A stretch of DNA of 39,215 nt from Oscillatoriales cyanobacterium. Lineage in GTDB: Bacteria > Cyanobacteriota > Cyanobacteriia > Cyanobacteriales > Microcoleaceae. The translations under genes were made by a program, and so were the position numbers. The notes under the pieces are model-generated. The model had not been told where the DNA came from. It made no database searches and saw only the letters and a program-made list of their open reading frames with translations. The DNA lies in assembly GCA_004293365.1 (NCBI GenBank), contig RDYN01000036.1, positions 1 to 39,215 on the forward strand. Reading direction: 5' to 3'. Numbering within the stretch: position 1 is the first letter of the stretch; each line of letters opens with the position of its first letter. Of the stretch, positions 1 through 8,200 are shown one piece after another.

Positions 1-131
1 TTCGTAGTAAGGACTTTAGTCCTAATTCCCCCGGTTCGTAGTAAGGACTTTAGTCCTAATTCCCCCGGTTCGTAGTAAGGACTTTAGTCCTAATTCCCCA
101 AATTATGAGGACTAAAGTCCTCACTACAAAC
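1..131. repeat. Tandem copies of the GGACTTTAGTCC palindromic repeat
   Basis: Three direct copies with a 34-base period start at 1, 35 and 69. Each carries GTAGTAAGGACTTTAGTCC followed by a C-rich tail. An inverted partial copy (GAGGACTAAAGTCC, then CTCACTACAAAC) closes the array at 107-131. The core GGACT(T/A)(T/A)AGTCC is self-complementary. The same family recurs at about 2708, 17070-17260, 27648, 36380 and 39121, so it is a genome repeat. No coding role is visible. It lies directly upstream of the first gene. Confidence 0.9.
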
Positions 132-196
132 ATGATGAGAATGATTTAACGAGATTAATATAAAATAGTGATGGCAATTGGTGCGATCGCACATTC

Positions 197-1936
197 ATGA
201 AAAATTTTATTTTATTTACGCTATATCTGATTCCAGTTGTCCTGTTAATCGGATTTGTAGCCACTTTTAGCGTTAACGTTCCCATCGATGACGAGTGGAG
301 GTTAGCCAGCCTTTTTGAGAAAATAGGTCAGGGAAATGTAACGTTTAACGATTTGTGGGCTTTGCACAGCAATCACCGCATAGTGTTTCCGAAAATAATT
401 ATTGCACTGCTAGTTTTTGCCTCTCAATTGAATATTAATTATCAGTTGTGTCTCAGCATAGGTTTGGCTGGGATAACTTTTATCGCCCTGTACAAGTTAT
501 CCTCAATGCAAGTTAAGAATGTTGGGGAAGATTTGTGGCATTTAGCTAATATTTTAACTTGTATTTTAATTTTCTCCTTGGTTCAGCACGAGAACTGGCT
601 TTGGGGATTTCAATTAGCTTGGTTTTTCGTTAATTTATGTTTTGTGGCGGCGGTTTATGCGCTGATTTCAACTCACAAATTATTGCCTAATCTTAGAATT
701 TTTATGGCTGCTGTATTCTGCTTTATTGCTAGTTTTTCCCTGGCTCAAGGCTTGCTGTCTTGGTTGGCGGCGATTCCGGCTGTGGTGGCTTTGGAGGGAA
801 ATCGGGCGCAAAAACGCAAAAGGGCGATCGTTTGGCTCTTGCTGCTCGTGGGAACTTGCGCTATTTATGCAATTGATTATCATCCTGGCAGGAAAACAAG
901 TATTATTTCATTGCTGAGTAAGCCGCTTGTGGCGATCGATTACTTTTTGAGTTTGCTGGGTTCGCCAATTGTTAGATTACCTGGAATTTCGGCATTTGTG
1001 GGATTGGTAATATTTGCTAGTTTTGGATTTTTTGTATGGTATTTTGGGAAGAAGATTTTATCAACTAATTTGAGATTGGGTGGCGACGGGCAAGATGCCC
1101 ATCCCACAACTGATTTGGGATTGCTACATCAGGCTTTACCTTGGCTGTCAATAGGTTGGTTTTCTGTCTTATCTTCTTTGTTTATTACGGTTGGTAGGGC
1201 GGAATTTGGGGCGATTCAGGCGATCGAATCTTCGAGATATACGACTAATTCGATTTTGCTGTTAATTGCTTTGGTTCAGCTAGGACAGTTGTTTATTCGA
1301 GAAAAACAATGCCTTTCAATATGGCCATATAAATTTATTTATCGTGGATTTGCAGGGCTGTTAATTGGTATAATTATTGTTAACTCTCAGCAGGCGATCG
1401 CCCAAACTAGCTCTGCACTTGTTTACAAACAAGGCGCTCAAGATTGTTTGCAGTTAATCAACTATCTGGAACCGTCGGATTTTTTCAATAATTCGCCGGA
1501 AAGCTGTTTGAGAGTGTTGAGTAAAAAAACTTGGCTGGTGAGAAAAGGCGCTGCAATTATCGATAAAATTGGTTGGAGAAAATTTTCCAAAAATGTAGAG
1601 TTTATTCCTAATACCAAGAAAGTTTACGGCTATTTAGACAAACCTCCAACGGGCGATAAATTCTTGAAAGCTGCTGGTTGGGCGGTTTGGCCAGACAACA
1701 GGAAACAGCCGAATATTGTACTGCTATCTGTCGGCGATAAACAATCTTTTTTTGCTAACGCTTATGTAAATTTGGACAGTCCCGATATTGCTAAGACTTT
1801 GAAATCACAGTTGTACAATAATGCGAGGTGGGCGGTTGATGTGTCTGGTGGCGATTTGCCGATCGCTCCTACAGAAATCAAAGCTTGGGTGTATAATCCT
1901 GTGGACAACCAGTTTGTCCAGTTGCGCGGAGGATGA
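197..1936 (+). CDS. Polytopic membrane protein of a glycan locus, possibly GT-C-like
   Basis: This 579-residue protein has about ten hydrophobic segments up to residue ~410 and a soluble C-terminal domain of about 170 residues. An acidic cluster (IDDEW, near residue 31) lies in the first extracytoplasmic loop, where GT-C glycosyltransferases keep catalytic acids; that role is inference. It is a paralogue of the protein at 14123-15949: both share a LPWLSI segment followed by a GR/SR..FG..QA..SRY motif. A GT2 gene starts 3 bases after its stop, so the two are probably co-transcribed and translationally coupled. Residues 297-305 (DGQDAHPTT) are encoded by an inserted genomic repeat and are absent from the paralogue. 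The specific substrate cannot be read from the sequence. Confidence 0.8.
   Translation: MKNFILFTLYLIPVVLLIGFVATFSVNVPIDDEWRLASLFEKIGQGNVTFNDLWALHSNHRIVFPKIIIALLVFASQLNINYQLCLSIGLAGITFIALYKLSSMQVKNVGEDLWHLANILTCILIFSLVQHENWLWGFQLAWFFVNLCFVAAVYALISTHKLLPNLRIFMAAVFCFIASFSLAQGLLSWLAAIPAVVALEGNRAQKRKRAIVWLLLLVGTCAIYAIDYHPGRKTSIISLLSKPLVAIDYFLSLLGSPIVRLPGISAFVGLVIFASFGFFVWYFGKKILSTNLRLGGDGQDAHPTTDLGLLHQALPWLSIGWFSVLSSLFITVGRAEFGAIQAIESSRYTTNSILLLIALVQLGQLFIREKQCLSIWPYKFIYRGFAGLLIGIIIVNSQQAIAQTSSALVYKQGAQDCLQLINYLEPSDFFNNSPESCLRVLSKKTWLVRKGAAIIDKIGWRKFSKNVEFIPNTKKVYGYLDKPPTGDKFLKAAGWAVWPDNRKQPNIVLLSVGDKQSFFANAYVNLDSPDIAKTLKSQLYNNARWAVDVSGGDLPIAPTEIKAWVYNPVDNQFVQLRGG
1085..1110 (+). repeat. Repeat fragment inserted in frame in a coding sequence
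   Basis: These 26 bases differ at only two positions from one arm, plus flank, of the intergenic hairpin at 12353-12378. They are read in frame as DGQDAHPTT within a cytoplasmic or periplasmic loop of the membrane protein. The paralogous protein at 14123 has a loop shorter by roughly 13 residues at this place, consistent with insertion. Confidence 0.75.
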
Positions 1937-1939
1937 GAA

Positions 1940-2740
1940 GTGAAAATTTCGGTTATTATACCAGCCCACAATGAGGAGGGCTGTTTGTCTGCTACTGTGC
2001 GGGCTTTAGCCCAGACGCTCGATTTAGAAGGGATTCCCCACGAAATTTTGATTGTGAATGACAATAGCACGGATAAAACCGTTGACATTTGCCAGGAATT
2101 ATCAGAGACTTTTCCCGCAGTTAGATACATCAACAATCAACCTCCCAACGGTTTCGGATTTGCCGTGCGCCGGGGTTTGGCAGAATTTGACGGCGATGCT
2201 GCGGCAATTGTGATGGCGGATGCTTCCGACGATCCCGTAGATTTGGTAGCAGGATACCGCAAATTGCAAGAAGGATATGATTGCGTTTTCGGTTCCCGAT
2301 TTATCAAAGGCGGCTTTGTTGTTGATTATCCAATTCACAAACTAGGAATTAATCGCTTAGCAAACTGGTTTGTCAAAAGTATTTTCGGCTTGCGTTACAA
2401 CGATGTCACTAATGCTTTTAAACTATATCGCCGAGAAGTAATTGAAGGCATACAGCCGATTTTGAGCCATCATTTTAATTTGACTGTGGAACTACCTTTG
2501 AAAGCAATTGTTCGGGGTTTTTCCTATACAGTGATTCCTCTGAGGTGGTACAATCGGACTGCTGGTATTTCTAAGCTGAAAATCAAAGAGATGGGAAGCC
2601 GGTATTTGTTTATTGTCTTGTATGTCTGGCTCGAAAAACATCTGTCTCGCGGCGACTACCACCGGACTAGAAAGATGAATGAGTTGAAATTAGATTTGTT
2701 GCCAAAGTCAAAGACTGAAGTCCTTACTACGAACGAATAA
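1940..2740 (+). CDS. GT2-family glycosyltransferase (dolichyl/polyprenyl-phosphate sugar synthase type)
   Basis: A 266-residue GT-A fold enzyme. The N-terminus ISVIIPAHNEEG is the nucleotide-binding start of family 2, and MADASDDP (92-99) is the DxD-like metal site. It probably transfers a sugar from a nucleotide donor to a lipid phosphate or glycan at the cytoplasmic face. It lacks the C-terminal membrane pair seen in the second GT2 of the window (16083). The start is GTG at 1940, preceded by a good GGAGGA ribosome site that overlaps the end of the upstream membrane-protein gene. The last nine residues (KTEVLTTNE) and the stop are read from the GGACTGAAGTCC repeat, so the native C-terminus has probably been replaced or extended. 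Confidence 0.9.
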   Translation: MKISVIIPAHNEEGCLSATVRALAQTLDLEGIPHEILIVNDNSTDKTVDICQELSETFPAVRYINNQPPNGFGFAVRRGLAEFDGDAAAIVMADASDDPVDLVAGYRKLQEGYDCVFGSRFIKGGFVVDYPIHKLGINRLANWFVKSIFGLRYNDVTNAFKLYRREVIEGIQPILSHHFNLTVELPLKAIVRGFSYTVIPLRWYNRTAGISKLKIKEMGSRYLFIVLYVWLEKHLSRGDYHRTRKMNELKLDLLPKSKTEVLTTNE

Positions 2741-2765
2741 GGACTGAAGTCCTTACTGCGAACCA
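2708..2765. repeat. Two copies of the GGACTGAAGTCC repeat overlapping a gene end
   Basis: Two direct copies of AAGGACTGAAGTCCTTACT followed by (A/G)CGAAC. The first is inside the end of the GT2 gene, the second in the gap before the epimerase gene. They belong to the same family as the array at position 1. Confidence 0.85.
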
Positions 2766-2788
2766 TATTTTAGCAATAAATTTAGTCA

Positions 2789-3853
2789 ATGCCTGAAAGA
2801 ATTTTAATTGTTGGCGGTGCGGGTTTTATTGGCAGTTGTTTGGCAATTGGCCTGAAGAAACTTCACCCGGAATGGCAAATAATTTGTTTGGATAACCTGC
2901 GCCGCCGGGGTTCGGAATTGAATATTCCGAGGCTTAAAAGTTGCGGGATTCAGTTTGTTTACGGGGATATTCGCACGGCGGCTGATTTAGATCCAGTTGC
3001 GCTCAATGCTGATTGTATTATAGATTGCGCTGCGGAGCCTTCTGTGCTGGCCGGTTTTAGTTCGCCTCAGTACGTTTTGCAGACGAATTTGCTGGGTACT
3101 GTGAATGTTTTGGAGTTGGCGAGACAGACTGGTGCGAGTTTGTTGTTTTTGTCTACGAGTCGGGTTTATCCGATCGCCCTTGTGAAATCTGTTAAGCTGT
3201 TGGAGTTGGATGAGAGATTTGCGATCGCCCCTGAGCAAACATTACCCGGTATATCGGAGTTAGGCATATCAGAAGACTTCCCGTTAAAAGGACACCGATC
3301 GCTTTACGGAGCAACTAAATTAGCGTCGGAATTGCTGATTGAGGAATACAGAGAAGCATACAACGTGCCAGCAATTATCAACCGCTGCGGGTTAATCACC
3401 GGTGCTTGGCAAATGGGTAAAGTCGATCAGGGAGTTTACGGTTTGTGGGTAGCGGCTCACTATTTTGAAAGATCGCTGAGTTATATTGGTTTTGGTGGAA
3501 GCGGGAAGCAAGTTAGGGATTTGCTGCACGTTGAAGATTTGTTGAGGTTAGTTAATTATCAGTTAGAACATTTTGCCGAATTTGACGGCGAAGTTTTTAA
3601 TGTAGGCGGAGGTGCTAGCAACAGTATTTCTTTGGTTGAAGCAACTGATTTATGCCGCAAGATTTCGGGTAAATCGATTCCGATTCATCCGGTTTTGGAG
3701 GAAAGGGCGGGGGATATTCCGATTTTTATTACCGATTCTTCTAGGGTAATGGAGAAGACTGGATGGCGGCCCGAGATTGGGCCGGAGGCGGCTTTGCAGG
3801 ATATTTATGATTGGATTGCTGCTAATGAGGTGGTGTTGAGTTCGATTTTGTAG
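2789..3853 (+). CDS. Extended SDR NAD-dependent epimerase, CDP-paratose 2-epimerase-like
   Basis: A 354-residue Rossmann-fold sugar-nucleotide enzyme. GGAGFIG at 9-15 binds NAD. LSTSRVYP (121-128) and YGATK (173-177) supply the catalytic Ser and the Tyr-xxx-Lys pair. NRCGLITGAWQMGKVDQG (198-215) and the downstream NVGGG loop fit extended SDRs acting on nucleotide sugars, and the overall pattern resembles CDP-paratose/CDP-tyvelose 2-epimerases. The exact sugar is inferred, not shown. It follows the GT2 gene by 48 bases that include a repeat, and probably supplies an activated sugar for the same surface glycan. A hairpin consistent with a terminator lies about 65 bases after the stop. Confidence 0.9.
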   Translation: MPERILIVGGAGFIGSCLAIGLKKLHPEWQIICLDNLRRRGSELNIPRLKSCGIQFVYGDIRTAADLDPVALNADCIIDCAAEPSVLAGFSSPQYVLQTNLLGTVNVLELARQTGASLLFLSTSRVYPIALVKSVKLLELDERFAIAPEQTLPGISELGISEDFPLKGHRSLYGATKLASELLIEEYREAYNVPAIINRCGLITGAWQMGKVDQGVYGLWVAAHYFERSLSYIGFGGSGKQVRDLLHVEDLLRLVNYQLEHFAEFDGEVFNVGGGASNSISLVEATDLCRKISGKSIPIHPVLEERAGDIPIFITDSSRVMEKTGWRPEIGPEAALQDIYDWIAANEVVLSSIL

Positions 3854-3917
3854 GGATTTTTTGCAGCGCAGATGTTTTGTGGAATTTGGTAGGAAAACCA
3901 TTTATTCTGCGCTAGGG

Positions 3918-3964
3918 AAACGGCAGTGTCTTGTCTGGAATTAGGACATAGCAGTGCCGTTTTT
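3918..3964 (+). terminator. Probable rho-independent terminator after the epimerase gene
   Basis: AAACGGCA pairs with TGCCGTTT across a loop of about 27 bases with some further pairing, and the 3' arm runs into TTTT. It closes the first glycan operon. Confidence 0.6.
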
Positions 3965-4116
3965 CTACAGATATAGTATTTGAACTTGTAATATCTATCT
4001 GTGTATTTTTTAGAGCATTTATCCAAGTTGAGAAGATGAAGAATTACAGACAGCCGATCGCACTTACCGACAAAATATCAACAAAATATCAACAAAAGTG
4101 CGATCGACCTCAGCGT

Positions 4117-4350
4117 CTACTCAGCAAAATAGCGGGTCAAAATCCGCATAATTTCACCGCTAATCGGCGAGGGAAGGGGCGGACTCCATTCCTCAACCTT
4201 GGCGAAACCCAAAATGTGCAGGATGTCGATAATCCAGTTAACGCCTTTGGGAGTGCCGCACAGCAGCAAGCGGACGGGTTTTTTGTCGGCGGGCGCGTCG
4301 GGAATTTCTTCGCGCAGCAGTTCGGGAACGGACTTTGGTGTTGATATCAT
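4117..4350 (-). CDS. Small conserved-looking protein of unknown function
   Basis: A 77-residue protein that starts with ATG at 4350, 8 bases after a clear AGGAG ribosome site. It has a Pro-rich, acidic N-terminus (PELLREEIPDAPADKKP) followed by a compact part ending in ILTRYFAE. No membrane segment or recognised motif is present. Good codon use and the strong ribosome site support it as real; I do not recognise the function. It points away from the epimerase operon and borders the accessory island. An inverted repeat at 4385-4433 lies just upstream in its probable leader. Confidence 0.7.
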   Translation of the reverse strand: MISTPKSVPELLREEIPDAPADKKPVRLLLCGTPKGVNWIIDILHILGFAKVEEWSPPLPSPISGEIMRILTRYFAE

Positions 4351-4384
4351 AGAGAAAGCTCCTAATTTTCCTAAATGTGGGAGT

Positions 4385-4433
4385 CCAAACCCCTGCCGTG
4401 TCTTGATTGGAGTCTGAAACGGCGGGGGTTTGG
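4385..4433. repeat. 15-bp near-perfect inverted repeat upstream of the small gene
   Basis: CCAAACCCCTGCCGT (4385-4399) pairs with ACGGCGGGGGTTTGG (4419-4433) with a single G-T wobble over a 19-base loop. It is followed by TTTTGGG on the + strand. It could be a leader hairpin of the minus-strand gene 35 bases away or a weak terminator. Confidence 0.6.
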
Positions 4434-4540
4434 TTTTGGGTTACACTAGGTTGTATGATAGCTCCTAAGGTGATAATATGTCAACTGGTAACGTGCAAAA
4501 CTAGAATATTAAAGAAAGCAGTGATGGGAAAAATACGATC

Positions 4541-4729
4541 GTGCCACCAAAAAATCTCACACGAGTAACAACTTACGTGAATCCTGAAATAGCCAAAGCA
4601 TTAGAGGAATGGGCCGAGAAAGACGAACGATCCGTGTCTTGGTTGGCAGGGAAGCTGATTGAAAAAGGTATTCAACAGCATCAACAGTCGCAGACAAAGG
4701 CAAAAAATGAATCGAGTAACGAAGATTGA
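4541..4729 (+). CDS. Ribbon-helix-helix (CopG/Arc-type) DNA-binding protein, copy 1
   Basis: A 62-residue protein. TRVTTYVNPEIAKALEEWA gives the RHH strand and first helix; RSVSWLAGKLIEKGIQQ gives the second. Such proteins bind DNA as dimers and act as antitoxins, plasmid copy-number regulators or local repressors. The start is GTG at 4541, because no in-frame ATG lies close upstream. It overlaps its paralogue at 4707 by 23 bases, so the two are translationally coupled. No toxin gene follows. They lie 300 bases ahead of the NACHT gene and may regulate it, which is inference. Confidence 0.75.
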   Translation: MPPKNLTRVTTYVNPEIAKALEEWAEKDERSVSWLAGKLIEKGIQQHQQSQTKAKNESSNED

Positions 4730-4910
4730 AGATATGGGCGGGAAGCGTCAGCTTGAGTCGATAGCTGTGTATGTAACAAAGGAAAAAAAGGAGGCTCTTG
4801 AGGAATGGGCGACTTCTGAAGAACGTTCTGTTTCATGGATTGTTAGCAAGGCGATCGACAAAGCTTTGCAAGAGTATCAACAACAAAACGAGGCAAAAAA
4901 GGATACATAG
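4707..4910 (+). CDS. Ribbon-helix-helix protein, copy 2
   Basis: A 67-residue paralogue of the preceding gene. AVYVTKEKKEALEEWA and RSVSWIVSKAIDKALQEYQQ align with copy 1 almost residue for residue, with EERSVSW versus DERSVSW at the turn. The ATG at 4707 is preferred; the upstream in-frame extension reads the copy 1 helix region in another frame and looks non-coding. ATG 4734 is an alternative start that would remove the overlap with copy 1. Tandem duplication of a single RHH gene is the simplest history. Two related subunits could form a heterodimer. Confidence 0.75.
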   Translation: MNRVTKIEDMGGKRQLESIAVYVTKEKKEALEEWATSEERSVSWIVSKAIDKALQEYQQQNEAKKDT

Positions 4911-5002
4911 CAGTGAAGGTCGATCGCCCTTAGCAGAAACAAGATTTCCGGAAACTAAAGCCAGGATACTGATGTCAAATATATCGGCAATTGCTGAAAT
5001 CC

Positions 5003-5116
5003 GCCAGGGGTTTAAACCCCTGGCTAATAGCGAAAGTCCTCTAAAAGAGGACTAAAGAAATCATCAGTCCTCTTTCAGAGGACTTTCGCTTTGAGGCAGG
5101 GAATTAATTCCCTGCC
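5003..5116. repeat. Three consecutive palindromes upstream of the NACHT gene
   Basis: GCCAGGGG plus its mirror form a perfect 22-base palindrome at 5003-5024. AGCGAAAGTCCTCT (from 5029) pairs with AGAGGACTTTCGCT (ending 5090). GGCAGGGAATT plus its mirror form a second perfect 22-base palindrome at 5095-5116. The middle hairpin is a variant of the GGACT..AGTCC family. The gap 4911-5225 holds no other convincing gene. The palindromes may be dispersed repeats or operator-like sites for the RHH proteins. Confidence 0.8.
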
Positions 5117-5225
5117 AGACTGTGGGAAAGCGCACCAAGCCTTGTCCCTACCAGATATTATAAAAAAAGCCTGTCGGGTGCGATCGCATTTCCTAATTTC
5201 CCACCAATAACCTCAAAATCCCAAC

Positions 5226-8200
5226 ATGATGATACCTCTCGATGCGATTATCGGCGCAATTACCAGCATCGCCAATCCTATAATTAAAGACAAGCTTCAG
5301 CGCAGCGAAACAGTCATCAAACTACTCAAACAATTTAACCTCGATCCCGAACACCCGCTACCGGATTTCAGCAGCGTTTACGCCTATACATTAGTAGAAT
5401 ACGGCCTCGGCAAACCCAAACCTATTTTAGAACTGTTCCGGGATGAAGAAATCAAACAAGCTTTTCGCGAAGCATTCGATCGCAATTCTCCCGCTATTTT
5501 TCTCAAACAAGGAGAAGAATTTCTCCATTCCCGTGCTTTAGGAGATGAAATTAAAGATTTAGGTATTGACATTCGGCGCGAATTTGCTGCTTTTTCCGCA
5601 GTTTTTATCGCAGTCACTAAGCGCAGTCGCACTCCTAAAGAAGCTTTGACCAACCATCAGATAGATTCGGTAAACAAACAGATTGTAACACTTCACGAAA
5701 GGCTCGATCGACTGCCAACTTTAGAAGGAATTCGCACCGAAATGGCGCGATTGGCAGTTGAAAACAATCCGGCTTTACCAGCAGGAAATGAAACTGCGGC
5801 CAAATCCCAAGGGTTTGCTTTGGCGCAGCAAATGCGCGGCTGGTTTGAAATATTGGGCTACGATTTTGAGCCGTATCAAGTTTGGGAAGATAGCTATTTT
5901 GAGTGGATTATTCGGATTCCGGTGAGGCGGGGTAGATTCGATCGCATTTTGATACGCGGCATGGCGGGAGAAGCAGGAATTCAAGATATCGAAGCATTGC
6001 AGCAGTCGGTAGAAAAGCAAAAAACCGATGAAGGTTGGCTGGTGACGGCGCGCCGGATTTCCAAAGCAGCCCGCAGGGAAGTTGACAAACCAGAAAACCG
6101 CCACCTCGATTGTTATACCTTTGACGAATTGATCGATATTGATGCGGATTTTAGCGGTTATATTGAATGGTTGGAAAATGAAATTAACCGCAGGCAAATC
6201 GATGGCAAATACGTGCCTCTCGGCTGTACGAAAGCCGAATTTGATTCCGCAAACAGGCGACAAATTGATGCGAGTTATTACGGGGAAGAGGACGGCTGGA
6301 TTGACGGTTATATAGATTTGTGGATGGACGATCCGGCAAAGGAACACATCTCAGTTTTGGGCGAATTCGGGACGGGGAAAACTTGGTTTGCTTTTCACTA
6401 TGCTTGGACGGCTTTGCAGCGATACAAACAGGCTAAAGAAAGGGGAACTCAACGGCCTCGGTTGCCTTTAATTATTACTTTGCGCGACTATGCAAAAGCT
6501 TTGAACGTTGAGAATGTTTTGGCTGGTTTCTTTTTTACCAAGCACAATATCCGCCTGAATAGCGAAGTGTTCGACCAACTGAATCGGATGGGTAAGTTGC
6601 TGTTGATTTTTGATGGGTTTGATGAGATGGCCGCGAAGTGCGATCGACAGCAAACGATCAACAACTTCTGGGAACTAGCAAAAGTGATTGTTCCCGGTGC
6701 GAAAGTAATCTTAACCTGTCGGACAGAACACTTTCCCGAAGCCAAAGAAGGACGCGCTTTATTGAATGCGGAATTACAAGCATCGACTGCGAATCTCACC
6801 GGAGAAACGCCGCAGTTTGAAGTATTGGAATTAACAGCCTTCGACGACGACCAAATCCGTCTGGTATTGTCCCACCAAGCAGATCCAGAAACTGTAAATC
6901 AGGTGATGAACAATCCGCAGTTATTGGATTTGGCGCGGCGGCCGGTGATGGCGGAATTGATATTAGAATCGTTGCCGGATATTCAAGCAGGTAAACCCGT
7001 GGATATGTCGCGGGTGTATTTGTATGCGGTGCGGCGGAAAATGGAACGGGATATTAAGGCAGAAAGGACGTTTACATCGCTGGCTGACAAACTATTTTTC
7101 CTATGCGAACTGTCTTGGGAAATGCTATCAACAGACCAAATGAGTTTGAATTATCGGCTGTTTCCCGACAGGATTCGCCGCTTGTTCGGTGCGGCGGTGC
7201 AAGCAGAAAAGGATTTAGACCACTGGCATTACGACATGATGGGTCAAACCATGTTAATTCGCAATGCTGAGGGGGATTATTCTCCGGCACATCGATCGCT
7301 TTTGGAGTTTTTTGTAGCCTATAAGTTGGCGGCCGAGTTGGGGGTTTTGCCTGCTGATTTTACGGAGTTATCGCAGGCACAATTGTATTTGGATAGTTCT
7401 GTTGAGTCTGTGAATTATACTTGGTCTGGGTATTTTAGGCGCGAGGCGGATAATGCAGGGGAGATTGTGCCGATTCCGGCTTTGAAGGGTTTTGTGAGTG
7501 AAAGTTTGGGGCAACTTCGCAACAGTTTCGGGCGGGAAATTTTGACGAAAGCGGTGATGGATTTGTTAGTGCCGATGCTGTCAAAAACTGAGTTTGTTGG
7601 TGAGGTTAAGTCTCGATTATTGGAGATTTTGGAGGCTACGAAAGGCAAAACTGAGGAGGAAGTTGGTTATGTCGGTGGGAATGCGGCGACGGTATTGGTG
7701 AAAGTCGATAATGCTGCTTTGGAAGGGAGAGATTTATCGCGGGCTGTGATTAAAGGTGCGGATTTTTCTGATGCTAGCTTGCGGTGTGTCAATTTTGCAG
7801 GGGCGAATTTGAGTGATTGTAATTTTACGAAGCTCTTGGGTAAAGTTTCATCAGTAGCATTTAGTCCCAATGATAACACTCTAGCTACAGGCGATAGCAG
7901 TGGCATGGTTCGTTTCTGGGACACTTCAAGCGGAAGAGAAGTTCTAACACTTAAAGGGTCTACAAGTTGGGTGTATTCAGTTGCTTTCAGTCCTGATGGG
8001 AAGATGCTTGCGAGTGGTAGTTATGATAAAACAGTAAGGATATGGGATCTGCAAAAAGATAAATGTTTGATTTTTCAGGGATATACTGACTGGGTGCGTT
8101 CAGTAACATTCAGTCCCGATGGAAAAACGCTTGCCACTGGTAGTTCTGAAATAAAGCTATGGAATATCGATACTGGTGAATGCGTCAAAATTTTTCAAGG

